Below are positions 13,478 to 24,619 of a stretch of DNA of 64,000 bases, in pieces. Position numbers and translations under genes: made by a program. Under the pieces are notes generated by a model. It saw nothing but the letters and a program-made list of their open reading frames with translations. It searched no databases and had not been told where the DNA came from. How positions within the stretch are numbered: position 1 is the stretch's first letter; every line of letters starts with the position of its first letter. This DNA comes from Anarhynchus alexandrinus (lineage: Eukaryota; Chordata; Aves; Charadriiformes; Charadriidae), in contig VUYV01000069.1 in NCBI GenBank assembly GCA_008711295.1, positions 4,154,381-4,218,380 of the forward strand, written 5' to 3'.

Positions 13478-13861
13478 AACACTGTGGTCTCATGTGGATT
13501 CTGGAGTCCCCAACATAAAAAGGACATGGACCTGCTGGAGCGTGTCCAGAGGAGATCCACCAGGATGATCCGAGGGCTGGAACACCTCTCCTATGAGGAG
13601 AGGCTGAAAGAATTGGGGCTGTTCAACCTGGAGAAGAGAAGGCTCCGGGGAGATCTGACAGCAGCCTTCCAGTACCTAAAGGGTACTGGTACCCAGAGAG
13701 GTTGTTGAGGCCCCATCCCTGGAGGTGTTCAAGGCCAGGCTGGACGTGGCTTTGGGCAGCCTGGTCTAGTGGGAGGTGTCCCTGTCTATGGCAGAGGGGT
13801 GGAACTTGACGATCTTCAAGGTCCTTTCCAACCTAAACCATTCTATGATTCCGTGATTCTA
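13478..13861 (+). mobile_element. CR1 LINE 3' fragment with internal deletion
   Basis: The first part encodes the C-terminus of CR1 ORF2 ([20 protein letters not shown], then [20 protein letters not shown], through LKG). After about 13690 the text jumps to the 3' untranslated region (CCCAGAGAGGTTGTTGAGGC). Roughly 150-170 bp present in intact CR1s, including the TAGATTTAGATTAG block seen at 8160, is missing. The element ends with CCATTCTATGATTCCGTGAT, a degraded octamer array that is the CR1 3' terminus. 5'-truncated like most CR1 copies. The 74-codon frame at 13484-13708 is this relic and not a gene. Confidence 0.93.
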
Positions 13862-15879
13862 GGTTAATATTTGCTGCATATTCCTACATCTGCCTGTTGA
13901 CTCTGGGATAGGGATGAATACTATAGGGTTTTTATTGTTGTTATTTATTTGAAATATATGTCATGTATTTGAAATATTCTAAATATCTCCTGATACATAA
14001 TTTTGGGAGGATAAATACTGTACAGCAACATCACCTGATCATGAAGGAGTGACACAAAGAAGTTAAAAATACTAATAGGAACAACACTGGCTGTTCAGAA
14101 TTTTTATATTATCTGTTAACAACATATTTAACACAAAATGAAACTTCAGGGGACTGAACACACCTGATTTAGGTTGTTTTCACTTAATAGTTTAAGCTTT
14201 AAAAAGGGGACAAAACCTAAAAAGTTTTCAAATATTTTGCTGTGACACGTTTCAAATAACTGATCACAAAACTAATAATATTTTTGCCTTAAAAAGGACT
14301 TCAAAATAAAACAATAAACATAAGGTTGAAACATAAGTGTTTCTCAGTGCAGGGTAAGCTAAACAGAAATCAAAATACTCGTATACACACACATACGTAT
14401 CCCAGGTTTCTTTTTGGCTTTGAGTAGGTCCAAATTACTTGTTTTAATTTTGATGTCAAGGCACAAAACCAATTTACTATTTGCACAATTCTACTTATAA
14501 TGGAAATGAACACTTCAATCCATGTTATTAGGGCTAAGGAGCCAGAAAATCTAGCCAAAACGTTTTGCATCTTATCTCTCTTTATGTGTAATACGTATGA
14601 TAGTTTGGGAATGGTAGATGGAGATAAAGTCTTAGAAAACAAATTGATCTCTTGATGCAAAGAACAAGCAGAGAAAAGGCAGGGACACGTCTGGTTACCC
14701 CAGTCTACCAGCCTGTAGTGCCTCAATCTTAACCTCAGAAGACTGTCTCAGATAGCGCAAAGTATTTCACTTTCTCTGACTTTGTTAAAATTACCTTGGG
14801 AGCAGTAAGAGAGCCAAAAATGTGCTGGTAAGGACTATTAGGCATTTTTCTGGGAATACCTCATTTTATATAAGCCATCAAAATATCTGGTCCCCACTAC
14901 CTTCAGTTGGATGAGTACCCCAGACCATAGGTCTCTGCCAATTCCCTTAACCCCCTCATACTGCTGTATATTTTTTATCATGCTTTATTGTAAAGCTCTC
15001 ACAGTTAATGCAGTTGTGTATGGCATCACTCTTTTTTCCTAGTCACTTAGTTGCATTAGAATAGCAAATACACTGAGGCATTTGGAGTTAGTGTCCTCTC
15101 TTGCTTCTCAGAAAATAATATAAATGAGCTTACGGCTTCTTGCCAGCAGTAGAAAAATGATGCTTTTCTGGAACCATCTATGCTCCAAAGAGGGATTTGT
15201 GCTGCTCGCCACATCTGTGTTGGCCCTAGTTAGTTTCCAAAAGGATGCACAGTTTGGCAAGAAAATCCTTTTTTACTCTGTGAAACCTTCCCTCAGCATG
15301 ATAGGTGCAGGCAAATTCATAAAAGATTCCACTCTTGTGGTGGAATAACAGATGTGCAGCAGCCTCCTTCAGATGTGGAACAATTAGAGACATGAATGGG
15401 CTTACAGCTTCTGCCCACATAGCTTCTACCGTAAAGAAATTCCTGTGTTGGCTTTCCCTTCAAAGGATATTAAGGGACTTTGGAACATTCCCCAGCTCAT
15501 TCCCCAGATCTGTCAAACTTTTGCCTTACCTTTAGACACACCCTTGCGTTATCATATACTATACATATGGCATTATCGGTTGGCGGTGTAAAATTCCCAC
15601 TCTTAAAATAAACCATCTTGACCTACCCTGGTTCACTGATCGCTCCCCACGAGAAAGTGAAGGGAAACTGCACTTCTGACCCTGGAAAAATAGTGTTAAC
15701 ATCTCAGAAGTGAAGAGGGGTACATACGCATAGGAGCAGTGGGGTGCCGTACATCAGCACCTTTGACTCTTCAGGCAACCAAAAGTGAGGTGGGTTGCAA
15801 GTGGGGCAAAGATTTCCTGGTGAACAATAAATTCACTGAGTTTGGGGTTATTTAGCTATCTGTGGATCTCAGTGGTGCT
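13862..15879. other. Unique non-coding DNA
   Basis: AT-rich, no gene or named repeat seen. A 118-codon minus-strand frame at 14370-14726 has no protein-like features and overlaps AT-rich sequence. I regard it as chance. Confidence 0.45.
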
Positions 15880-15901
15880 GGCTGGATTCAGGCTGGATTC
15901 A
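15880..15901. repeat. 11-bp tandem duplication
   Basis: GGCTGGATTCA is repeated exactly twice at 15880-15890 and 15891-15901, directly upstream of the tRNA-like element. Probably slippage. Confidence 0.85.
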
Positions 15902-15919
15902 GAAGTGGGCGAAAAGAGA

Positions 15920-16205
15920 GATGCAGCCGTGGGAGCCTTGGGTTCAATTCCTTGCTTTGCCTTAGGGTATCTGAAATCGCAGCTCCCATGTCCCAGGAGA
16001 ACACCTTAACTGCTAGTCAGGCTTAAAGAGTCATTCACACTCTCTTGCTCAATTAATATTTAAATACGCTATGGCAAGTGCCACTGCTCCCACAGGAGGG
16101 ATTTCGGGAGCTCCACACTTGAACACCTAATAGCGTGGTGGTTAGGTTGCTCTCCTGAGTGCCACGAGACCCCGGTCCAAACCCGCTCTCTGTCTGATTC
16201 AGGGA
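15920..16205. mobile_element. Ancient tRNA-like foldback (SINE/MITE-type) element
   Basis: Two tRNA-like halves lie in inverted orientation. A pol III B-box-like GGTTCAATTCC is at 15941-15951 on the plus strand. The minus strand of 15985-16016 reads like a tRNA body (AGTTAAGGTGTTCTCCTGGG). The plus strand at 16131-16184 reads TAGCGTGGTGGTTAGG, CTCTCCTGAG, and a B-box-like GGTCCAAACCC (16174-16184). The two bodies align as inverted copies around an AT-rich centre (TAATATTTAAATAC, about 16052-16065). From memory, similar palindromic tRNA-like repeats are common in turtles and crocodilians. I cannot give a family name. It is too decayed to be transcribed as a tRNA. Confidence 0.6.
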
Positions 16206-16480
16206 GATGCTGGAACCAACACCTCTCTGGGGAAAGCTGTTCCAGTTTGCCTGGGGTCCCTAAATATTCATGGAGCAAAGCAGGGAAAGGAGGGCTTTCT
16301 GGCCTTGCGGATGAGACGCATTGCAGAAGCGGATTGCTGGGCTCCAGCCTCTGCCGCAGCGAATACAAAGCGGATCAGTGCCTGGGGGCTGGCGTGGCCC
16401 GGGTCCCGCGGCGTCCCCCAGAGCTTTGCTGGGGCATGCTGGGCAGTACACTCTCCTGGCAGGTGAGAGCTCGGGATCGT
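16206..16480. other. CpG-richer patch with ZNF143-like site
   Basis: Locally high G+C and CpG (about 16290-16425, including CCCGGGTCCCGCGGCG). The minus strand of 16434-16445 reads TGCCCAGCATGC, close to the core of the ZNF143/STAF motif often found in promoters. CAG|GTGAG at 16460-16466 would be a good splice donor. No convincing exon or transcript start can be defined. It may be an orphan CpG-rich element or part of the adjacent repeat. Confidence 0.25.
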
Positions 16481-19132
16481 ATCTCTTAGTCGGAGGAGAG
16501 GTCTTGCACAGCTTGGGTGAATTTCCCACCAACTGGTCTATTAATTCAAGTAGCTGCTCTCTGGAACAGTTGTGAATTTATCCTTTTCTTTGCGTTGGCT
16601 TTTGTGGATGTCCCTAAACTACTGGGTTTTGAATAGAATCTTTTGTACTGACCGAAATAAGACTGTGCTCTTTTCCCTCTTTTTGCAAAGAATATTCTTG
16701 CATATTCTTTTGATCTGAACAATTTACTTTTTGATTAGTTCTCGGAAACGATAATTTACAAAATGCCTGTTTGGGTGTAGACAGTACTGCAGTAAGTGCA
16801 ACCCTTTTACATCATTGATCCTTGTGCGAGTGTCGATTTTACTGCAGTACTCACCACAGGGATGGAATTTGTGCCTATGTGGTGAACCAAAGAGAACCGC
16901 AATGGAAGAGACTGTCGATAGCGGTCGGTCTGTATGTTGTTGACAGGTATGTTAATGAAGTGAAAGGCAGTTCACCAATTCCCATTATTCTTCACTCTGT
17001 CTCATCCTCCAAGAAATGTCATGCCAGGAGCAGCAGTGATGTGGCACAGACAAGAGCAATGAGTGACCTACCTCTAACTTCGTTTCATAGGCAACATTTT
17101 CACGCATCCAAATAGGAAGGCCAGACCCAAGGTTAGGAAGATACATGCTATAATAAATTCTCTTTGCTGTGTATCCAAATCCTCAGACAAGGCTCACGTC
17201 TTCTGTTCTGTCATGTTGTGTAACTATTTTGAAACCCAAGTATTGTTTATAGCATATTTTATGTAAGCCAATACACAAAATTGAATGAAAGGACAAAAGC
17301 TTCCAGTTTCTATAAAACTGAAATCCAGAGATACAATTGTAGTGTTGCTATAGTATGTTTCGTGAGACCACAGTCAGAGGAAGATGCCCAGAGTAAGCGT
17401 GATAGATCTGGGCCAGAATCACATCATTTATGAATAATATGTATAGTCTCTAAACTGTTACCTGGGTCATGCTATAGCATTGATTTTTAAACAGAAATTC
17501 CATTGAAATCAATGTGCTGCTGTGCTTAAAAAATGGATGGAATATAAGAAAAGCTAAGTGCGTGTCTTGCACTGCATAACATCCCTCATTTTCTGCTGTA
17601 AGATGTACCCTTAAATCCTCTCTTTGTTTAAATTTAGAAGGCCATGAAGTAAAGTCCTCATTTTCTCTCCTCAATTTTTAGTAGTAGGAATAAATAGCTT
17701 TGTGCAGCATCTGAAAGTAGAATGCTTTTCATATTTTTCTGCCATTTACTGTACCTCTACACTTATTGCACATTCACAGTTGCATGACAGTTCCTACCAA
17801 CATAATGAGACCCATGGTTGGACTGAGACATTATTAGAGATCTCTCTGAACTGGTCAGACAGTATATTATTATAAAATAAGAAAAAAGTGTGCTGTTTTT
17901 AACATGGTCAGTAAATAAAAGACAGTGCTCTCTGGACACCTGCTGATGTGAAAGACTAGAAATATTTCAGTCCATTGTGATTTATAATCGGCAAATATGT
18001 ATGAATAATACAGATGAGATGAACTCCCCAAGCAGTTCAAGTGCTTTCAAACACACCGATTCTCACCTGATGACCTTTAGTTTAAAGGTGAACTGCAAAG
18101 GATTTGTTAAAAAAATTAGACTTGTGCCTTCTTTCGCTTCATTCTGGTGTATAAAACAAGTGTAATGGCTTGTATTTTAGATATTTTAGATGGCTTTACC
18201 ACCTTTTTTTTTTTGGTCTAGAGAGATAAAAAATATAATTTGGGGTCTACTTTAATTTTGTTGGAAACTCTTTCAGAGCTCGTAGAGGTGTTTGCCGACT
18301 CAGAATTAAAGGTGCTGGTTTTGTTCAAAATGTAGTTTGGGGACATCTACAAAATGTTCAAAATCACTGAAATTAAGCGTTGGTAAAACGAACAAAAATC
18401 AAAATGAACAAATACCATATGCAGCCAAAAGTCTCTGAAATTTGGGTGGTTCACACATTATTAATTATGAATTATCTCTGAATAGTTACAGGTAGCAGAC
18501 TACTTCTGCTGTGCTTTTGTACAAGGTCATGCACATGGAGTGGACTAGTGTCCTCATGCATTAGCACTATGGAACTAAATAATAATAGTAATAATAAAAT
18601 CTAGAAACACGAGAAAAATATTTCAAGAATAAGACTGATCCTTAGAGATGGAAGGCTGACCCAAAAGAAATAAAAAAGTATTCAACTGGCCATATCAAAA
18701 GCTCAAAAAGGAAGGGAAATATCTATTATTATGATTGCAGAGGTGGCTACAAGGGGAGTTGGGGGCTGTGTGGCATCTTCTCATTCTCATACCAGGAGGA
18801 GTAATGATCTTAATTACCTGTAAATGAGTCTCTGATTATTTGGATATAATGGTGCTGAGATTGTTTTTCTATTCAAGTGATAAGGAAACAGTAGCTGTTT
18901 TCTCAACACCACTAAACCTCAATTTTTCACTCATGGTTTTAGTCCTACAGCACAAACTGTGGCAGATTAAACCTACCAAATACAGATGCTATTAAACAGA
19001 ACAAAAATCTAGCTTAAAAGTAAAGAACATGTATTTGTAAATGCAGGGTTTTAGTCTTCCCCTAAAGGTTAGATTCACCTTCCCATGTCTTTCTGTAGTT
19101 GATCAGTAGTTAATAATAATTAGTTCTTTTTC
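16481..19132. other. Unique non-coding DNA with one palindromic relic
   Basis: AT-rich and without a recognisable gene. The stretch 17482-17533 can fold back on itself around CCATTGAAATCAATG and resembles the small palindromic repeats of sauropsid genomes. The rest shows nothing I can assign. Confidence 0.4.
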
Positions 19133-19390
19133 TTAAAACATATTAAATAGAGTTGACAATGATTTCACTGATTCTTTGCTTGGCATTTTAGTCAGTTGTC
19201 TCCTAGGCATGAAAGTCAGGACTGTTAAATGCTGATATGGTATCATGGGATTCATGATCAGAATTTTGCTGCAGTGTAGCTCCTCATCCAGAACTGACAT
19301 TACGGCCCACTCAGCAGTGTCAGGATCAGCTGCAGTATCATTATCTGTAACAGCAACAGCAGTGTCTTCTGGACATAAAAGTTTTCCCAT
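19133..19390 (-). other. Weak candidate coding relic, unknown protein
   Basis: The minus strand has an ATG-initiated frame of 85 codons. The N-terminal part is acidic and D/T/A-rich (TAVAVTDNDTAADPDTAEWA), the C-terminal part basic. A second frame over 19180-19275 also reads plausibly (NSDHESHDTISAFNSPDFH). This could indicate a frameshifted pseudogene, or simply chance. No family recognised, no clear splice sites or upstream exon. Confidence 0.15.
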
Positions 19391-19507
19391 TTACTGCCAT
19401 GGATGTCTCTGATTCCTGACGCTTGCATAATTGTTCGTTCCTTGTAATCACTTCCCCAAGTACACTGGAAATATGAATATTAAACAGGCAAGATCTTTTT
19501 TGATTAA

Positions 19508-19625
19508 CTTACGGAGCCTGGGGTTCAAAGCCTTTGAGTTCAGTTTTCCATTATGCCTCAGATTGCTCAAGTGGCCTTGGACATGTCACTTAATTCCTTT
19601 CTGTCCTATTTCTAATAAACCCCCC
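19508..19625 (+). mobile_element. MIR / CORE-SINE relic
   Basis: The order of blocks is that of MIR: a GAGCCTGGGGTTCAAAG segment in place of the tRNA B box, a TGCCTCAGATTGC region, then TGGCCTTGGACATGTCACTT and TTCCTTTCTGTCCTATTTCT. This corresponds to the MIR core TGACCTTGGGCAAGTCACTT and following TCTCTGTGCCTCAGTTTCCT. About 30-35% diverged, as expected for an amniote-age SINE. Plus orientation. Confidence 0.7.
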
Positions 19626-19992
19626 CCGGAAATTAGTGTATTTCCGCACCAGACAGTAGTGGTTAGAGGATGAGTTCTAAACTGATTGTGACTTGCTCAG
19701 ACACTATCTTATAGGGGGCATTTTCTTTTTGATAGCTCCTGTGTTACTGTATCCACTTTGATTGCTAAGGAATTGCAGAGCTACAGTCATGACAGTGTCT
19801 GTGTGTTGCTGTAACTCAGTGTCTGCCTAACGGTGATTACATCATTTGTATGTATTTTCATTATGAGAAAGGCCTAGTGGTGATGGTCTAAACACGCTAA
19901 AGTACATCAGATCTTTAGGGCATGGCTGCTGTCAAGATTGATTTTCTCTCTTATTTTGCTCACTTTTTAAAGAACAGTGGGAAAGTATCCAT

Positions 19993-20423
19993 TTGGACAG
20001 ATCTTCTCAACACAAGAGGGGTGCTAACTTACTCTTGAAAGTGGTTCAGTGTGTTGAAACTCAAAAATGTTCAAATTGCAGCACACTTGACCTCTTTGGG
20101 ATTCACCAGCAGATGTTGACAGATGGCACATGTGGACATAACACTTCTTTTACAGAAATGTTTCTCTTTGCTTTGCCAGTCTTTGAGATAGGAAGTGTGT
20201 TATTAAGACAACCGATGCTGTTGTTTTCTGTCTGTGTTTCATATGCGGATTCCTTGAGGAGCATATGTGTTTCATATTTCATCACTCTGAGGTTTGTGGT
20301 GAACATCTCACTGTGCGATACGCTGTTCCTCCATGCCGAACACTCTGTCCTGAGAAACCTTTCTGCAAATAAGAAGGAGATGTCCCCAGCTGTCTGTAAC
20401 CTTCTTTTCAGTTGATACAACAA
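19993..20423. other. Overlapping open frames on both strands, unassigned
   Basis: A 140-codon frame on the plus strand (19993-20415) and a 106-codon frame on the minus strand (20103-20423) overlap. The plus product is rich in Cys, Phe and Leu, and the minus product in Ser, Thr and Asn. Neither has a recognisable domain or flanking splice signals that I find persuasive. Simultaneous openness of both strands usually reflects local composition. Treated as non-coding. Confidence 0.15.
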
Positions 20424-22540
20424 GTTATGCTTTCCATGCAGCTGTCTTAATTTCCCGCGTGTTTGTTATAGAGTATCTGAAATGTCTGGATTTTATGTGC
20501 GGCAGCCAACATGTTGTGAACATTCCTTGTATTACGGAAAAAAAGCAGAGATTTCCAGGTTGAGTGTGGGTGAAGCACACTATGAGAAGAGATCCAGCAT
20601 CCTGGACTACGTTCAATTCCACTGTTCAAAACAGCGAATGCTGGGGAAAAGGCCACCAGTTTAGCTGTAGCCTTTACATTTCTCAGAGCAGTCAGAAGCT
20701 CCTTGGCAGGATTTTTCTCTCTCAATGTCAATAACAAATATTAAGGTAATCAGGGCACCGACTCTGCAAAGGAGTGATAAAGATGAGGAGGGAAATTGTT
20801 TTCTGTCACTTTTTAATGTGTTTCTAGTCCTTAGGTCTAGTGCTTTTTTTGATGTAATGCATGCCATATGATTTGATATTTTGTGGTTGTTCAGCCTAGG
20901 TCTATAGGTACATGTGCTCTAATATTTGATTGCGGTACTCTGGTTGATATGTAAAGGAATGAAAATGTCAGATTTAGTCATAAGATGGATTCTGTTTTCA
21001 ATCACTACACAAGGTGTTATCTTCCTTGTAGAAAGTGAGTCCTGAAAAAAATATATTGTACGCAGAATTGTCTTTCCAAATAATCTTGCGTTGCTGTTAC
21101 TGCAAATGAATTCCAAGAGTGGGATGCACAGGGTGTCCACTGACACTCGGCAGGGTGCTCATTTACTGCTCATAACTTTACTGCTCCAGTACAGGGCATA
21201 TTTTGCCTGGTGGTTTTTCCAGCAACTTCTTAGTTACATAAAAAGTTTTATTTTTATTCCAGAAACAGTGTACTTACTTACTTCCTTTTCCTGCTTACCG
21301 ACAGAATACACAGCAGATGATAAAGAGAGAAATAGAGTTCAAGCTCTAAGGAATGATGTGTCATTAACAAATAGGACAATATACTCTTTGCCCAATGGTA
21401 TGTGTTGATAACCATTTATAATGAAAACACACAAATTTCTCTTTGAGTTCTTAGTATTTCCATCAGGTATTCATTTTATGTAGTTGTATTGACTGTAACG
21501 AGGTCACTGCTTTTTTCATTTGAATTTAAATGAACGAACAAAGACTTTTTTGTGATCTTTTGGGTCTTGTATACTCAGGAGGATCCGCATTTCATAATTT
21601 TATGGTAAGTGGTGGTTGTAATGTCTAGTGATAAATTGTTGGTTCCCTCTCATAATTAATGACAGGAATAAGTAACAATAGTTAGTTATACTTTTAAAAG
21701 CTTTAGCTCATTGGTAAATATTGCTGTTAATGAAAAGACTACTCTAAGTATATATCAACTATTTTGGTAAAAGTTTACAGATCACTATGGCAAACCTCTC
21801 GACTGTTGCACTGCATGGTTTCTTTATATATTCAAGAGGCATAGAAAAGTGAGTGGTGGATGAGCTGAGGTAGATTTTATGTGAAGACGTATTGCTTAGT
21901 AACACTCGATAACAAATTTAGACACAGAAAGAATTTGTTTGGAGTAGGGGAAATTAATTCCCTTGGGATTACGAATGCAGTGTTGAAGTTTGCTATTTAA
22001 CCCAAGTCAAAATAGCCAAAGTAGGATGAGTATGTTTTTCATGAGTTTTAAGATTACATATCATCATAATAAAAGATCAGGAAGAAGAATTTTTGACTCT
22101 GATCAAAGCAGTGTGTCTGCTTCACTTTAGTGTTCCATAGGAAAATCTCAGAAATATCATAGTTTCCTTTATAGTAACTTTTAAAATATTTTTTTTTCTT
22201 TTTTTGCTTCCAAAATTTTCATTTTATGGCATGTTTCTTTTTCCATTTTGAACATATTTAAAATGTATAATTTCCAGGACAACTACAATTAAGATTTCTT
22301 ACAATCTTAGCAGATATATTTGAACAAATAAGATGCATATTTTTATTATCATTATCCTCCCTGGTTAATTATTTGTTTATTTTTTTTCAAATTAAAGATT
22401 ATTTGAAATATCAACAGATTCTTTTGGTTTGGGTGGAGACCCCTACCACACATCAAAACACTGTAAGAGGAATATTCTGTATTTCTTACGGAATCTGAGT
22501 GGTTTTATATCTGTTTTATATATATAGAACCATCCATAAT

Positions 22541-22833
22541 TTATTTATTTATTTTTGTCTGATTTTGAGAGTTTTGACTAGTTGGCACAATAACCTGGCT
22601 TTTAGTAGTTAGAAAGCATCTGGTTGTGAAAAGGGACTTTTGGCTGGTGGAGTGTGTTGTCAGCTCCTCTTGGTTGGATAGGCTGACCATCAGAGGGCTC
22701 TGAAAAGTGCAGGTATAGACCTCCTGCCACCACTCCTTGATAGAGACTGGAAAGTTTCCTTTAAAAGGAACTTCTTCCTTGGGTTCACTGATTTTGAGCA
22801 GCTTTGGTTTTGTTTTCAGCACGGACAGATTTT
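22541..22833 (-). other. Candidate exon, unknown K/S/T-rich protein
   Basis: On the minus strand, GTTGTTTCTACAG (AG at 22835-22834) gives a fair 3' splice site. It is followed by about 97 open codons to a TAA. Residues include KPKLLKISEPKEEVPFKGNF and VSIKEWWQEVYTCTFQSP, which look more protein-like than most frames here (two adjacent Trp, mixed polarity). The in-frame stop just upstream (TAG at 22849-22847) and absence of an ATG mean it could only be a terminal exon. No family recognised. It could be a fast-evolving gene, a pseudogene, or chance. Confidence 0.25.
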
Positions 22834-22877
22834 CTGTAGAAACAACCTACGGCAGTTAAATCAACTCCACAATAGCT

Positions 22878-23093
22878 CTAAATTTCATTGGACTTAAGAG
22901 CAAAATCATAAAAGTTATACAGTTTCATGAAAGCTTTTTTTCCAATTAATAAACTGATAGGCCTATTTGGCTTTCCTCTCTTCTTAGACTTACTGAAAAA
23001 AACTTTAAGAGGACTGGAAAAGTTGCTTTTCTCCAAAGGTTTCTGCTTCACCTTTAATCTATGAAAGGGGTGGAATCTGTGGTTTGTTACCAT
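22878..23093 (-). other. Short ATG frame upstream of the 22.5-kb candidate exon
   Basis: Seventy-one codons from ATG (23093-23091, good context AAAATGG) to TAG. Lys- and Ser-rich product containing KSKKRGKPNRPISLLIG. It lies 45 bp upstream, in transcription order, of the candidate exon at 22541-22833 and on the same strand. Two neighbouring plausible frames on one strand is the only reason to list it. A GT donor joining them in phase was not identified. Confidence 0.15.
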
Positions 23094-24093
23094 TTTTTTT
23101 TTTCTCTGATGCTGTTTAGGGCAGCTACTTGGTCCTTAGACTTTTCAAGCTGTGCTATATCAATACACAAATGATTTATGAATATCATAAATATTTCATT
23201 CCTTACAGGGTGGAAAGCAGGTTTGGAAACAGGCTTAAACATAGTCACCTTCATTATACATACGCACTTCTGTACATGCTTGTGTCATCAGCCTGACACA
23301 TTCCTCTCAGTTGCTTGGTGTTATAAATCCACATCATAGCCAGGAAGGTACACAGTTTAATGAGAGGTGTTTCAGCATCCTTGGCTGGAATGGGGAGGCA
23401 GCATTCCCAGAAATTATAGTGACTTTTAATATCTGCTTGTCAAAGCGCTCAGTGTGTCCAGACTATCTCAGTGACGAGGTTTGAGCCCATACTGGGGTTT
23501 CTTGTACCCAGAGAGCTCTGAAGCTTGAGCGAAGGTCCTCACTCTGAGCAGCATAGTAGGGTATCAAAATTGTTCTTCACTGACAAGCGGGACGCGGCTT
23601 TTCCAGAGACAGCTGGCACAAGCAGAGCAGCATGGGAGGATGCGAACCTGTGGAAGAGCACCCTGAGAACCAAAGCGGGCTTTGGTATTTCTTTGGTCTT
23701 GCTCCATGTCTGCACGTCTGCACAAAAGGAAGCTGGGGCTGTTTTAAACAGCTTGTAATATTAACTGTTCATCTTGTATTGGATCCTCTGGTTCTCAGTC
23801 CTTTTTCAAGAGAGGTCCTTGGTGTGATTGTAGGATTGTTGCCTAACTCAGCAAAAGAGAGAGGGAAGCTGGGCAGAGAACTGCTTGAGCAGAGAAGCTA
23901 TGTCTGATGCATTTTGATGCATGTTCTTGTTTTTAAAACACGATAATCTAAGAAAATTTCCTAATATTTTCCTCAAAAAAGAAGTATCTTTGTGCTAAAT
24001 TATTGTGCTACTTATGAAATAAATAGAACACGGACATAAGAAAAGTTTGCTGCGCTGTGTCGGTGATGTCCTTCAGCCCTCAGGAAAAGAGCT

Positions 24094-24213
24094 ATACGTA
24101 TGTATATGTATGTATATATTGAAAAATATAACATACATAATTTATATTTATTATACATATGCACACACACATATACACTTCTATCTACATACATATACAC
24201 GCGTACATACGTT
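24094..24213. repeat. AT/CA-rich alternating tract with inverted repeat
   Basis: Alternating purine-pyrimidine sequence (TATACGTATGTATATG..., CACACACACATATACAC...). A perfect 14-bp inverted repeat links TGTATATGTATGTA (24101-24114) with TACATACATATACA (24186-24199) across 71 bp. Such tracts can adopt Z-DNA or cruciform structures in vitro. Length polymorphism is likely. Confidence 0.85.
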
Positions 24214-24289
24214 AGCGATGCTTGGCAGTAATTAGCTTCATAACTCTGAGGTTTGATTTCCTACTAATGTGCAATGATACAATCAAACT

Positions 24290-24605
24290 TTTGAATAAAT
24301 TATAGACAAAATCCTTCTGTTGTCTAACATTTGACCTAGAGTTTCTGTAACCTGCTGTTTATTAAGACATACGGTACAATTAGAAGCTCTAAACACTTAC
24401 AAGGATCTGTTGCCTGGGGGAGTATGTACACAGCATCTCCATTAAGCAATTTAAGTATTGTTAGTGTCAGTTTTAGCTTCCATTTTTTTCCCTTTCATTT
24501 CCTGTTCTAAGTACATACTGTACATCCCTCTGCGTATTACATGATAGAGGATAAAGAAAAATTGCCAGTAGAAGCATAGTTTATTTGAAACTACATTTTG
24601 TCACC
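24290..24605 (+). repeat. Ancient ~300-bp repeat, copy 1
   Basis: Colinear with 27845-28140. Shared blocks in order: TGAATAAAT (24292), TGACCTAGAGTTTC (24332), ACATAC followed by CACTTACAA, TCCATTAA, TACATCCCT (24531), GGA-AAAGAAAAAT, and TAGTTT-TTTGAAACT (24577). The offset is 3554 at the start and 3539 at the end, so only small indels separate the copies. Estimated divergence is around 30% by eye. Family unknown to me. It is followed at 24629 by an L2/CR1-like reverse transcriptase fragment in the same orientation and may be upstream sequence of that LINE. Confidence 0.7.
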
Positions 24606-24619
24606 AGCGATTTCCCTTC

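Larger units (their letters stand above)
19626..24093. other. Remaining non-coding DNA of the 19.6-24.1 kb interval
   Basis: Apart from the weak candidates listed separately, this interval shows no gene, RNA gene or named repeat. T-rich runs occur at about 22188-22205 and 23092-23103. Confidence 0.4.

Noticed and set aside
16131..16184. Possible tRNA gene (A-box- and B-box-like text)
   Set aside because: The B box has mismatches, no full cloverleaf with acceptor stem can be formed, and a matching inverted module lies beside it. It is a SINE-like relic.
22815..22828. TTCAGCACGGACAG, resembling the REST/NRSF silencer element
   Set aside because: The two half-sites are three bases closer than in the canonical RE1 and this spacing is not among the accepted non-canonical ones I know.
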